A stretch of DNA of 64,000 nt, from positions 248,001 through 312,000 of the forward strand of contig CAWCVZ010000005.1 in NCBI GenBank assembly GCA_963798865.1, written 5' to 3'. Positions 9,601-19,867 of the stretch are shown here, in pieces; position 1 is the first letter of the stretch, and the number at the start of each line of letters is the position of its first letter. The DNA is from RBG-16-34-14 sp963798865. GTDB taxonomy: Bacteria; Bacteroidota; Ignavibacteria; Ignavibacteriales; Ignavibacteriaceae. The translations under genes and the position numbers were made by a program. The notes beneath the pieces are model-generated. The model had not been told where the DNA came from. It saw only the letters and a list, made by a program, of their open reading frames with translations, and made no database searches.

Positions 9601-10730
9601 TAACCGGAAGTGATTCAAGGATATTTCGGAATAATAAAAACAATACATTTACAGAAGAAACTTCAATATCTTTTTACCCCCTTGGTTTATTTTATGGTTC
9701 AGTTGCATGGGCAGATTATGATAATGATGGCAATTTAGATATACTTCAAACCGGATGGACAGGGTATTACAGAGTATCAAAAATATATCGAAATAACAAT
9801 ATTAACTTAAATGTATCATCCAATTTATTGCCTAATGCCCCTTCTAATTTGAGAACTGTAGTTAATGGTAATCATGTTACATTTAGCTGGGATAGAAGCA
9901 CTGACAACGAAACACCACAAAACGGACTGACATATAATTTAGCTATAGGTTCAACCTCCGGTACCTGCGATATTTTATCACCAATGGCAGATCTAAATAC
10001 CGGTAAAAGAAGAATTGTTAGTATGGGAAATGCTGGAGAATGCAATAGCCGAACAATTAAAGGTTTGGCTCAAGGGCAATATTACTGGAGTGTACAGGCA
10101 ATAGACAATAACTTTGCAGGATCTCTTTTTGCTCCTGAACAGGTTGTTACTGTCGCATTGCCTGTAGAATTAATTTCTTTCAAAGCATCTATAAGTAATA
10201 ATGATATTGTTCTAAACTGGAATACAATAACAGAAGTAAATAATTATGGTTTTGAAATCGAAAGGAAAAACATTTCTTCAGATATAAAAGAAAGTAATTG
10301 GACAAAGATAGGATTTGTAAATGGTCATGGTAACAGTAATTCTACAAAAAGCTACGGCTTCATTGATAAGAATATTTCCGGTGGTACAAAATTCAATTAT
10401 AGATTAAAACAGATTGATAATGATGGTAAATATGAATTTTCAAAAGAAATTGAAATAGAGTTAACTAAGGAATATGCTTTATACCAGAATTTTCCAAATC
10501 CGTTTAATCCAACAACGAATATAAAATTCCAAATACCAAAAGATGGATTTGTCTTATTAAAAGTTTATGATATTCTCGGAAGAGAAGTCGCAACCCTGGT
10601 AAATGAAGAAAAGAAAGCCGGGTTTTACAATCTTCAGTTTGATGCTACAGGATTATCAAGCGGAATTTATTTTTACAAATTGCAATTCGGGAACAATTTT
10701 GCAACTAAAAAATTAATTTTCCAGAAATAA
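6624..10730 (+). pseudogene. Giant T9SS-secreted surface protein, interrupted by four frameshifts
   Basis: If repaired it encodes about 1,369 residues. After a signal peptide come two tandem, closely similar modules of about 270 residues, each starting TSPYPQSN and carrying APGSD-W-TTWADD; I compare them tentatively with DUF4185. Next come about seven FG-GAP/VCBS-like repeats (WGDYDNDGYLDILLTG), an Fn3-like region, and a T9SS type A sorting domain (NFPNPFNP to KKLIFQK). The frame breaks near 7358, 8987, 9111 and 9181. Three of the breaks fall within the repeated WGDYDNDGY units. The literal open frames are 6624-7361, 7451-9046 and 9123-10730. The role is probably adhesion or binding at the cell surface. 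The breaks may be decay, slippage or assembly errors. Confidence 0.8.
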
Positions 10731-10766
10731 AATTTCTATTTTATTCGTCTTAATTATTAAAGGAAA

Positions 10767-10791
10767 GGCGAGTCTAAGACTCGCCTTTTTT
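10767..10791 (+). terminator. Rho-independent terminator
   Basis: A perfect 8-bp GC-rich stem, GGCGAGTC-TAA-GACTCGCC, is followed by six T. It lies 36 bases after the T9SS protein stop. Confidence 0.9.
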
Positions 10792-10945
10792 GTGCCGAAG
10801 CACTTTTATAAAAAATGAATCCCTCTCTTTATTTCGATTTATCTTTTTTCTTATTAAGTTCACCGAAGGTAAAGCGGTTTCAATTCATACTAGAAATACT
10901 TATAAGATAATTACTTTAAAAAATTAGCAGCAAGAGGATAATTAT

Positions 10946-12605
10946 ATGAAACCCATTCATTTTAAAATCTCAATTGCAGTTTCTATAACATTTGTACTCG
11001 CTTTAATCTTAGTATCCTGTTCAAAAGAAGAAACCAAAAATGTTGAAAAAGATTACCTAACTCCGGAAACTTTATGCGGAACAGTAACATTTAAAGACGG
11101 CTGCAGCCCGAAGCTGGATACACTGATATCATTCGGGTTTGCTTTACTTCATCATATGACTTATGATGATGCCGAATATACTTTTAACAAGGTAATTGAA
11201 TCTAGATCCTGATTGCTTCTGGGGATATTGGGGAAAAGCAATGTCATACATTCATCCCCTTTGGCCTGACATGCACCAACCGAAGAGGAATTAAAAGAGG
11301 GATCAAAGCTTTCGCTGAATGCTTTAAATCTTGCTGAAACAGAAAAAGAGAAATTATATGGAAAAGCCGTCGCTTCTTTTTTTGAAGGAAAATTAAATAA
11401 ATCGAAAGGAGAAAGATTAATTGCCTTTGATGAAAACTGGCAGATTGCAAAAAAAGAATTGCCGGATGATATTGAGGCAAGATTATTTTCATGTGTTAGC
11501 AATGTTGTCAACCGTTTCACCAAATGATAAAACTTATAAAGTACAAAGAGAAGCAGGAGCAATTGCAGAAGATGTTCTTAAAATAATTCCAGATCATCCC
11601 GGTGCGTTTCATTATGCTATTCATGCTTATGATTTTCCTCCCCTTGCACCTGAAGCGCTAAGAGTAGCAAGGAACTATTACAAAATTGCACCTGAAATTC
11701 CTCATGCACTTCATATGCCCACGCATATTTTTACACGGCTTGGCTACTGGCAGGAATCAATAGACCTTAACCTGAGATCAGCTGCCGCTGCTTTGAAACT
11801 TCCGGTTAACGGACAGGTTTCCAATCATTATTTTCATGCACTTGATTATCTTGTTTATGCATACCTTCAGCAATCTGAGTATGATAAGGCAAAAGAAATT
11901 GCAAAAACATTAGATACTTTAAGCGGAACTTTCCAGCCCGCTCCTCAAACAGCTTATTGTCTGGCAGCAATACCGGGAAGACTCGCGCTTGAATACCGGG
12001 ACTGGAAAGAAGCTGCGAATCTTAAGTTAAACACTCACACAAATTTTCCGTGGGAAAAATTCCCGCAATATGAAGCGCTGATTTATTTTGCCAAAGGTAT
12101 CGGTGCGGGCAGGATCGGGAATATAAAAATAGCACAGCAGTCATTAGAAAAATTGGGACAGCTTCAAAAATCTTTTACGGATACAGTAACATTTAAATAC
12201 TGGATTAACCAGGTTGAAATACAGAAACGTGTTGTTAAAGCATGGCTGTTGTATGCACAAAATGAAAAAGAAAAATCCCTGGAAGAAATGAACTCAGCTG
12301 CAAAGCTTGAAGATGCAACAGAGAAAAGTCCGGTTACACCGGGAGCGCTTCTTCCTGTAAGAGAAATGCTTGGCGATATGCTGATGGAATTAAATAAACC
12401 TAAGGATGCATTGCAGCAATATGAATTGTGCCTGCAAAAATCCCCGAACAGATTTAACTCGCTTTATGGTGCTGGTAAATCTGCTGAACTTATCGGAGAT
12501 AAAAAGAAAGCCGGATTTTATTTTGATGCTCTTGAAAAGCTCAATAAAAATCCAAACATAAAAAGAGAAAGACTGAACGATATAATTAAAGTGAGTAAAA
12601 TTTAA
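10946..12605 (+). pseudogene. TPR-repeat lipoprotein, broken by three frameshifts
   Basis: The N-terminus has a lipobox (ALILVSCS), so it should be an exported lipoprotein. The repaired protein has about 550 residues with TPR-like helices: an early SFGFALLHHMTYDDAEYTF helix, a GYWGKAMSYIHPLW motif, and later repeats including LDYLVYAYLQQSEYDKAKEI. The frame shifts near 11204, 11277 and 11487; the literal open stretches are 10946-11212 and 11421-12605. Family members have a contiguous frame. The protein may scaffold protein contacts in the periplasm, but the specific role is unknown. It stands alone, with terminators on both sides. Confidence 0.75.
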
Positions 12606-12623
12606 GGCAGGAAAACCTTCAGT

Positions 12624-12680
12624 CATTGCGAAATCAGATTTGGTTTACCTCCAATAGGTAGGCGGGAGAAGCAATCTCAG
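12624..12680. repeat. Intergenic palindrome-like repeat fragment
   Basis: The segment runs from TCATTGCGA to GAAGCAATCTCAGG and has ATTGC/GCAAT outer arms. It is of a kind commonly scattered between genes in this group. It follows the TPR gene. Confidence 0.4.
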
Positions 12681-12694
12681 GCTCTATTATAACA

Positions 12695-12719
12695 GGCGAG
12701 TCATTGATTCGTCTTTTTT
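12695..12719 (+). terminator. Rho-independent terminator with G-U pairs
   Basis: GGCGAGTC-ATT-GATTCGTC forms an 8-bp stem with two G-U wobbles, followed by TTTTTT. It resembles the terminator at 10767. Confidence 0.7.
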
Positions 12720-12810
12720 ATTTTAAAGTAAAAAGCTATTGATCTTAATTCTTAAAGATATTTATTTTAATATTACTTAAAATAATTGTGATCACAAATT
12801 AATAAAACCG

Positions 12811-13591
12811 ATGAAGTTAATTAAAAATCTTCTTGGGATAAAATCTTATAAGCAATATGAAGCTGTAATCGAAGTAAAAATTCTATGAAGGATTACTTAC
12901 GCTGGGTAATCTTTATCAGAAGGTTTTTGATATTGAAAATGTACAATGGGGAACAAAAACTCCTTTTGCTTCAATAAGAAGAATTGTTCAGGATGAAGAA
13001 TTCTTCTTTAAAAATAAAACCAGGTCTTTGGGCTCTTAAAGAGGAAAAAGAAAAAGTTTTGAAATTATTTGATCTGGAAAAAAATAGAAAATCTTCTGAT
13101 ACAGAATTCAATCATTCTTATTATCAAGGGTTATTATTAGAGATTGGAAAGATTAGAAATTTTCAAATATATATTCCAAACCAGGATAAGAATAAAAAGT
13201 ATCTGGAGAAACCCTTAAAACATTTAGCAACCATAGATAAGTTTTACGATTTTATAATGAAATATAGTAAACAGGGCAGAATGATAGATTTATCCTGGTT
13301 TAATGAAAGAAAATTTCCATACGCTTTCTTTGAGAAAGAATATTCAACAGATTTAAAAAATTTTCTGTTGAAATTTTAGAGCTTCAGGATTTTAATGTTG
13401 ATTTTAGAATTGTTGCTGATAAGAAAAGAGAGAATCAATTTTTATCTGCCATGACTTTTTCTGCCTTCAAAAATATTGGTCAACGTGTAAAATTTCTATC
13501 CTATGATGTTGTTGCAGATCTTCATGTTAAAACAGTTGAATTGAGTTTAATACAAAAAGATTTTAAATATAAATGCGGGATAAAAAATTAA
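12811..13591 (+). pseudogene. Winged-helix (HARE-like) plus restriction-nuclease-like protein, three frameshifts
   Basis: The repaired product has about 258 residues. The N-terminal 75 residues (GLLTLGNLYQKVF, KTPFASIRRIVQ, FFKIKPGLWALK) look like the HARE/winged-helix domains found on restriction enzymes. The C-terminal half (IDLSWFN, AFFEKEYSTDLKN, ELQDFNVDFRIVAD) resembles PD-(D/E)xK-like nuclease folds with an acidic E-x-E strand; that part is inference. Frameshifts lie near 12877, 13013 and 13363. The stop overlaps the next gene by 19 bases, so the two form an operon. The likely role is restriction or defence paired with the methyltransferase that follows. It is probably inactive as sequenced. 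Confidence 0.55.
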
Positions 13592-14130
13592 ATTTCTTAC
13601 CTGAGGATAAACCAAAACTCAATAAGGGCTTATTTACCAGCAGGACAGAAGAATGGGAAACTCCATCATATGTTTTTTTATCACTCAACAAAGAATTTAA
13701 TTTTCAGGTTGATGTTTGTGCTACATCTGAAAATGCTAAGTGTGAAATTTTTTTTGACAAATCCGTCGATGGCTTAAAAAGAGAGTGGAGTCCGTTTAGA
13801 TGCTGGATGAATCCACCTTATGGAAGAAACATTGGTTGATGGATGAAAAAGGCTTATGAGGAAAGTCAAAGAGGAGCTTTAGTTGTTTGTTTAATTCCAA
13901 GTAGGACGGATACAAAATGGTGGCATCAATGGGTAATGAAATCAGCAGAAGTTAGATTCGTATCAGGCAGAATAAGTTTTGGTAATTCAAAACAATCAGC
14001 TCCTTTTCCTTCTTCTATCGTTGTTTATTATCCGGAACTTGAAAATCCGTATAAACTATCTGTTCCTGTAATAAGCTCAGTAAGTTTTGATAAATCAATG
14101 AATTCAATAAGATTTATTCCAAATCTGTAA
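13573..14130 (+). pseudogene. Phage-type DNA N6-adenine methyltransferase with an in-frame stop
   Basis: The 185-codon frame matches the phage Dam family (PF05869 type): EWETP near residue 27, a DVCA strand, and the catalytic NPPYG at 80-84, followed by W-x-KKAYEES and LIPSRTDTKWWHQW. An in-frame TGA at 13837-13839 falls between NIG and WMKKAY, where relatives have a sense codon. The rest of the frame is open to 14130. It would methylate adenine in DNA, probably protecting host DNA or marking element DNA. It overlaps the nuclease-like gene upstream. TGA is a normal stop elsewhere in the window, so recoding is unlikely. Confidence 0.75.
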
Positions 14131-14166
14131 AACATTTAGTTCTAATCTACCCGTACAAAAATTTAT

Positions 14167-15218
14167 TTAACCTTCAATTATTCGAGCTAATCTTTTTTGT
14201 TGCTGTTCATTTGATGGGAAGAATTCTGACGTTAGTTCTAGTCGCTGAGCAATTAATCGCTCTTTAAATTCTACTATTTTACTTTGAAAAAAATCTAGAC
14301 TTAAATCATTTTTTTCTTCACCTTCAAAAAATAATTTTGGGAATGCTGACATCAATGCACCATAACCAGTGGTTTTAGAAATATATATCTTGTTGAATTA
14401 TCCCATTCTTCACTAAAAGCATTTTTAACACTGGAGAAATAGTTAAATAATATTTTATAGATAGTTTTATCCTCATTCTGAATGAAATAATATCTCAATG
14501 GCACTGAAGAATCTTCATTAAATTTTAATTCCAAGTTTTATATTTCGTAAATCCTCATCAGGTTTTTTAGAAATATTAGGTAATAAATATTTTATAAAAC
14601 TTCCTTGGGATAAACTTGCTTCCTGATGCTCTTTTCTCCCCAACATTTTTAATCTTTTAAAGAAAGAACTATTCTCATCGGAATTAAATAACCTAGCTAT
14701 CTCATGACAGGTTTTTTGTGGGCTTCTTTCCTCTGATAAAAAAAATAAATCATATATTAAAGATTTAGGTACCTTTGTCTGTTTACTATTGATTATTGAA
14801 AAAATATACGCTTTTTCCTCTTCTGTTAAATTAAACATTAGGGTTATTGGTAATTCAAAATCATCTATTTTTGAAGACTTTTTTATTCCTTCGATTCTAT
14901 GCTGTCCATCTATAATTTCTCCAATTATACTATTTTCATCAAAGTCTAACATATTATTACTAAATGAATAATTAGCATTTTCATTAAAGCAATTATTATT
15001 GGAGTAGGAAATGTTGCATCAGGATCATTTGTATAATCTGCTATTTCAGAAACTCTTGATTTATTAAGAACCCGTTGTACCCCACCCCTTGTTGTCATTG
15101 TTAAAGGGTCGTACTCTCTCTGAATAACATCAGCTATCTTTAAAACAATCTTAGCTGGTAAACAGGACAAATAAAAGGTGCCAATAGGCTGATTAACTTC
15201 AAATAATTGAATCCTCAT
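14167..15218 (-). pseudogene. DGQHR-domain (DndB/ParB-like fold) protein, three frameshifts
   Basis: The repaired product has about 350 residues. The N-terminus has FEVNQPIGTFYLSCLPA and VQREYDP. The signature IIDGQHRIEGIKKS follows, then INSKQTKVPKSLIYDLF, and near the end KTTGYGALMSAFPKL. This is the DGQHR family, which includes DndB-like proteins of DNA phosphorothioation systems and phage-defence loci. Frame shifts lie near 14985, 14525 and 14375. Its start overlaps the stop of the upstream membrane protein gene (ATGA, 15215-15218), so the pair is translationally coupled. It converges on the methyltransferase gene. The exact function is unknown. Confidence 0.65.
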
Positions 15219-15755
15219 AATTTATTTCCTTTACTGTCAGCTTTGACCTCTTTAGAAGTAGTTTTGAGTTTGAGAATATTTTGATCCTCTAATTCCGAAT
15301 AGCTTTCTGTATCATATTTCAGATAAAACAGACAATTCATATAAATACAAAATGTTATTGAAAAAAAATAAAATATTAATTGCCACCAGTCGATCTCATT
15401 TACTATAGTATTGGAGTTGATAATGATCTAAAATTAAGTGAAGATAAATAAGTCATTGGTATAATGAGAAAGAAAACATTATGATGGTTGTGAAATTTTA
15501 TAAACTTGAATTGAATTTCTTTTTCTTCAATATATTCTATAAAAACAGGAACTATAGATGCGTCTATTATAGCAATAGAAAAAACATATAAATTTGCATT
15601 TTTAAGATTTAAATTAAAATTTGGCCGGTTGTCATTTGGGCTTCAAAGAAAGTAAAAAGAATTCCTAATTGCCCTATAAGTATACCTGTTACAATGTAGA
15701 TAAAGAAAATTGGCTTTGTTTGATATATAATTTTGAATGGTTTGAAAATTTTCAT
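15215..15755 (-). pseudogene. Small multi-span membrane protein, frameshifted
   Basis: Reading from the ATG at 15755, a first membrane segment (FFIYIVTGILIGQLGILF) appears. After a frame change near 15612 come VYVFSIAIIDA-type segments and an FHNHHNVFFLIIPMTYL stretch. After another near 15408 come WWQLIFYFFSITF and a charged tail. About 180 residues and 3-4 spans are implied. The stop overlaps the DGQHR gene start by ATGA. I do not recognise the family. A membrane partner for the DGQHR protein is inferred only from coupling. Confidence 0.5.
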
Positions 15756-16006
15756 GATATTCCTGCCCAGGGAATTAGTGAATATATTTTACTTTCTTTA
15801 AAATTAAGGCAAAAAACAGGTAATTCAAAAATCAAATACTGTTAATAAAAATTCCTTCGGAAAGTACCCAAACAAGAGTGAAAACCTTTCAAGAATTTCC
15901 TGGTCTGTAAAAAGATAGATAGAAAAAACTTTTTTGTAACTCCACCTCCATTTTCCTAAATTAAAACTAAACCAGGCTGTTACACTTTAACAATATTATA
16001 GGAAAG

Positions 16007-17100
16007 ATGGCTACACAAACATCCAATTCTCCGCAGCCCGCACTATTATTTGTACCGGATATAAGTGGCTTTACACAATTTGTTCAGGCTACAGAGATTT
16101 CACACAGCCAGCATATAATTGAAGAGCTTCTTGAAAAACTGATTGAAGCAAATGAAACAGGACTGCAGGTCTCCGAGGTTGAAGGAGATGCAATTCTATT
16201 TTACAGGTTTGGTAATTCTCCAACTGCCGGAGAATTTTTTCAACAGGTCCGGAAAATGTTTATTGCTTTTCACAGCCATTTAAAACTTTATGAAACTCAG
16301 CGAATCTGCCAGTGCGGTGCGTGTTCATCTGCAAATAATCTCACTTTAAAAATAGTTGCTCATTTCGGAAACATAACCCAGAGCAATATTAAAGAGCATG
16401 TTAAACTGTTCGGACAGGATGTTATAACAGTTCACCGCCTGTTGAAGAATGACATCCCGCATCATGAATATGCACTCTTTACATCTTCCCTGATGAGTGA
16501 ATGGCAGAATCCGGCAGCAAATTCCTGGGCGCAAAACGAAGAAGGTTCCGCCCAATATGATGTCGGCATAATCAATTATAATTATGTACCGCTCGCACCA
16601 TTAATGCAATCCGTTCCTGAACCACAGGTTGAGAACTTCAGCATTCCGGGAGTATCGCTTCCGGTATTTTCATTTGAACAGGAAGTAAATGCACCACTCG
16701 GTTTTGCTTTTGAGGTTTTAAGCGATTTGCCTGCCCGGCTTCATTGGATGCAGGGAGCCAAAAAAGTTGAAATGCTTAATCATCAGCTTAACCGTGTCGG
16801 GACAAAACACCGGTGTATCATAGATAAGAATAGTCCGGCAATGGTAACCACAGGCAGAACAAAGACTGATAATACTATTACTTTAACTGAAACTGATGAG
16901 AAGAAAATGATGTGCAGCGTTTATACGTTACGGCAGGAAGGTGAGGCAATTACACGTATCGGGTTGATGGTTTTATTAAGAATGACTTTGTGATTGAAAA
17001 TAGTGTTTGCGCTCTGCTGTTAAAGAAGAAATTGTCGAAACTGTTCCGGATATCATTATCAAATTTTAAAAGTTATTGTGAAGAGTTGCACAAAACATAA
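16007..17100 (+). pseudogene. DUF2652/SRPBCC-type protein, frameshifted near its C-terminus
   Basis: The N-terminal half (FVPDISGFTQFVQ, EVEGDAILFYRFG) is the DUF2652 fold related to class III adenylate cyclases. The C-terminal half (EVNAPLGFAFEVLSDLPARLHWM) is SRPBCC/START-like. The literal frame ends at 16993 after 328 residues. A one-base shift near 16961 extends it through VDGFIKNDFVIENSV and a basic tail to 17100, as relatives have. The adenylate-cyclase-type metal site looks degenerate apart from the first Asp. The role may be ligand-controlled signalling, but this is uncertain. Only the last 45 residues are affected. Confidence 0.7.
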
Positions 17101-17281
17101 TCTTCTTCTTAATGTAATCAATAGTCCGGAATAATTAAGCTTTTCCTTAAATAAACTACATGTGTTCCGGATTTTCATAGTCAATCTGCCCCCTGCATTC
17201 TTTGATTTCCGTGCGCAGGTATTCCACCTTCATCTTTTAGGTCATACAAGAAGACCCATAAAATTTCTATCCGTATTCCTT

Positions 17282-18550
17282 TTACTTAAGCAAAATCATT
17301 TTCCTGCTGGCAATATAACTCCCGGAATTCAGTTGATATAAATAAATTCCAGAAGCTAGATCAGAAGCATCAAACTCAACTTTATGCTTGCCCGCGGGCA
17401 TTTCGGCATTTATAAGAGTTCTTACTTCTCTACCGAGTGAATTATAAACCCTAAGATTTATGAATGATGATTTAGGGATTACGAAATTAATTTCGGTTGT
17501 TGGATTAAATGGGTTCGGATAGTTTTGATTCAAAATAAAGGAAGAATTTTGTGTATACGTTGCACCGGATATTCCCGTTAAAATATCTCTGCTTTTATAA
17601 ACACCCTGCAAATAAGTTCCGGCAAATAAATATCCTTCATCATTAAATGCAAAAGAAACAACGGGAATATTTTCAATTCCTTCATTTTTACTCTCCCAGG
17701 TTTCTCCGTTATTGGTAGAATGGTATAAGCCGCTCACACCAAAATAATAAGTCCCCGCAAACAACGATGTATCACTTTCAGCTATAACTGATAAAACACT
17801 ATTCGGGTAAAGATCAGCAGGCAGCCAGGAAAGACCTTTGTCGGTTGATTTAATAAGACCGTTATTATTAGTTGCAAAGAACAAATCCTTTTTATTTTTT
17901 ACCACGCCGGTAATTTCCAAAGCAGGGCTGAATTGATATACCTGAATCCATTGCTGATTTATTTCGTCCCATTTATAAAAAATATCATATTGAATTACCG
18001 CACCCCCGTTAGTAAGCGCAAACACCGAATCATTATTATCTATAAGAAAGTCTTTCACCCAATCTTCTCCTATTAGTCCCTTATCTATTTCTTCAACAGT
18101 GTCACCGCCGGAATATAAATATATGGTTCCGGGATAAGCATACTGACTATCGACAGCCCCAATAAAAATTTTTCCATCACTTTTTATGGCAAGAGATTTT
18201 ATATCTGTAAGCGCAAGTCCGACATTTAATTGTACCCAACTATCTCCATCATTAGTAGATTTGAAAAGACCGGCTTTTGTTCCGGCAATCAGATTATCAT
18301 TTAAATCTTTAATAAAATTATTTGATCGCTTGTCTGTTAAACCCAAGTTTTTTTCTTCCCATTCTATACCGCCATCTGTTGACCTGTAAATTCCGTTATC
18401 AGTTGCTATAAAAATCTTATCCTCAATGCCCGTAAAAAAAGAATTTATAACAAGATTTCCGGGTGCGTTTGTTCTTTGCCAGAATGTTTGTGCTGAGGAA
18501 AATGATATTAGATTGATCAGGCAGGAAAGAACTAGTCCGGTTGATTTCAT
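17282..18550 (-). CDS. T9SS-secreted BNR/sialidase-like beta-propeller protein
   Basis: This protein of about 422 residues has a signal peptide (MKSTGLVLSCLINLISFSSAQ) and several BNR-type repeats (IYRSTDGG-x-W-E, LFKSTNDGDSW, LIKSTDKGLSW, LYHSTNNGETW). It ends in a T9SS type A sorting domain (NQNYPNPFNPTTE to RKMILLK). The frame opens at a TTG at 18565, but the ATG at 18550 begins directly with the signal peptide and is preferred. BNR repeats with Asp-box turns form a propeller; no catalytic residues can be assigned, so it may bind rather than cleave glycans. It is monocistronic. Confidence 0.85.
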   Translation of the reverse strand: MKSTGLVLSCLINLISFSSAQTFWQRTNAPGNLVINSFFTGIEDKIFIATDNGIYRSTDGGIEWEEKNLGLTDKRSNNFIKDLNDNLIAGTKAGLFKSTNDGDSWVQLNVGLALTDIKSLAIKSDGKIFIGAVDSQYAYPGTIYLYSGGDTVEEIDKGLIGEDWVKDFLIDNNDSVFALTNGGAVIQYDIFYKWDEINQQWIQVYQFSPALEITGVVKNKKDLFFATNNNGLIKSTDKGLSWLPADLYPNSVLSVIAESDTSLFAGTYYFGVSGLYHSTNNGETWESKNEGIENIPVVSFAFNDEGYLFAGTYLQGVYKSRDILTGISGATYTQNSSFILNQNYPNPFNPTTEINFVIPKSSFINLRVYNSLGREVRTLINAEMPAGKHKVEFDASDLASGIYLYQLNSGSYIASRKMILLK

Positions 18551-18640
18551 ATGAATGCTCAACAAATCTTACGGCAAGATAATTTCAATATATTCATATA
18601 TAAAGAGATATTTTTTTCTCCCCTTTTTAATTATTAAATA

Positions 18641-19693
18641 TCACTGTTCCACAATCCTCTTAAGCCCGAATATTTTTACTTTCTCGATTTTTCCTTTCAA
18701 TTTCAGTTCTCCTACAAATTCGGTTTTAAGGTATTCGGGCATCGCAATATTTTCCAGCATATAATCACTGATTAAAAAATATTGGCTGTACTTGTTGCAT
18801 TCGTCCTGTATTCTTGATGTTGTGTTTAAAACATCGCCATGATAAACAACTTCTTTTTTTATGGTCCCTATCCATGTAACAGATACGCTGCCTGCATGCA
18901 TTGCAGCTTTAAATTCGGGGAAGACATTAAATTTTTTTAAATATCTTTCTTTATTCATTTCAATTGTATTCGCTATATCAAAAAAACAGTGAACACATTT
19001 TGCATCGTTAATTCCTTCTGCAAAAGACCATGATAAAACTATTTCATCACCTATGTACTGGTAGATCTCTGCTTTAGACATAAGGATTGCGTCAGTCATA
19101 TCATCATAATAATCAATCAGAAACTCACTATACCTGAGATTGCCGAGCTTTTCGGCAATTGTTGTCGAGGATTTCAAATCAATAAAGAGAAATATTTTAT
19201 CAATCTCCTCCGGACGGTGATATTTCCCTGTTATATATTTTATTAAATCGCCCGGTCTGTGCAATCTTCTTATCTGAAGAAGCGCAATTACCACAGAAGC
19301 AATAATAATTATTATTACCAGGTCGCGAAAATAGTGTTCATCAAAAAGTGCTGTATGTATTGATTTGTTAATAGAAAAATCTGTGGTTAAAAAAACACTC
19401 AGGGAATTAATCAACAATAAAAAAAAGGCAAAGACAGATGAATAAACTAATGTTCTGAATAGTAAGAGGAAAAGATATGTTTTGGTTCTGAACCTGTCCA
19501 GGAAAAGAAATTCTTCGCAAAGCCCTACTATTGTACCAACAAAAAGTCCTACAAACAACCCTCTGAAAGTTGGACCGGAATTATTAATTTTATCTATATT
19601 TTGAAGAAGAAATCCAATTAGAGTACCAGCAGAAATTCCTACAACACTAAAGTTAGTAACATTTTTTAATTTATAGTTTCTTGTAACAAACAT
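18641..19693 (-). CDS. Membrane-bound class III adenylate/guanylate cyclase
   Basis: This 350-residue protein has about five hydrophobic segments in residues 10-160 and a C-terminal cyclase homology domain. Both metal-binding Asp are present (FLFIDLKSSTT and YIGDEIVLSW), as is the transition-state Asn/Arg pair in NTTSRIQ. The catalytic domain therefore looks competent to make cAMP or cGMP. The N-terminal membrane part shows no named sensor domain. No dedicated partner lies nearby. A long AT-rich gap separates it from the divergent GNAT gene at 19868. Confidence 0.88.
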   Translation of the reverse strand: MFVTRNYKLKNVTNFSVVGISAGTLIGFLLQNIDKINNSGPTFRGLFVGLFVGTIVGLCEEFLFLDRFRTKTYLFLLLFRTLVYSSVFAFFLLLINSLSVFLTTDFSINKSIHTALFDEHYFRDLVIIIIIASVVIALLQIRRLHRPGDLIKYITGKYHRPEEIDKIFLFIDLKSSTTIAEKLGNLRYSEFLIDYYDDMTDAILMSKAEIYQYIGDEIVLSWSFAEGINDAKCVHCFFDIANTIEMNKERYLKKFNVFPEFKAAMHAGSVSVTWIGTIKKEVVYHGDVLNTTSRIQDECNKYSQYFLISDYMLENIAMPEYLKTEFVGELKLKGKIEKVKIFGLKRIVEQ

Positions 19694-19867
19694 ATCATAT
19701 AAACTTAAACAAAATATAAAAGTTAGTCTAACAATTTTGAGAGTATCCCCGTTAATTGGTTTGGAAGTCTTCTTAATAAATATTTTAAATGAGATTATTT
19801 TTAACAGAAAGTTTTCATAACCGCATAATATTTTTATTTTATATTCATAAATAAAAAAATAAATAAA

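Noticed and set aside
13837..13839. Idea that TGA is read as an amino acid
   Set aside because: TGA ends many other genes in the window in normal positions, and no altered code is suggested anywhere.
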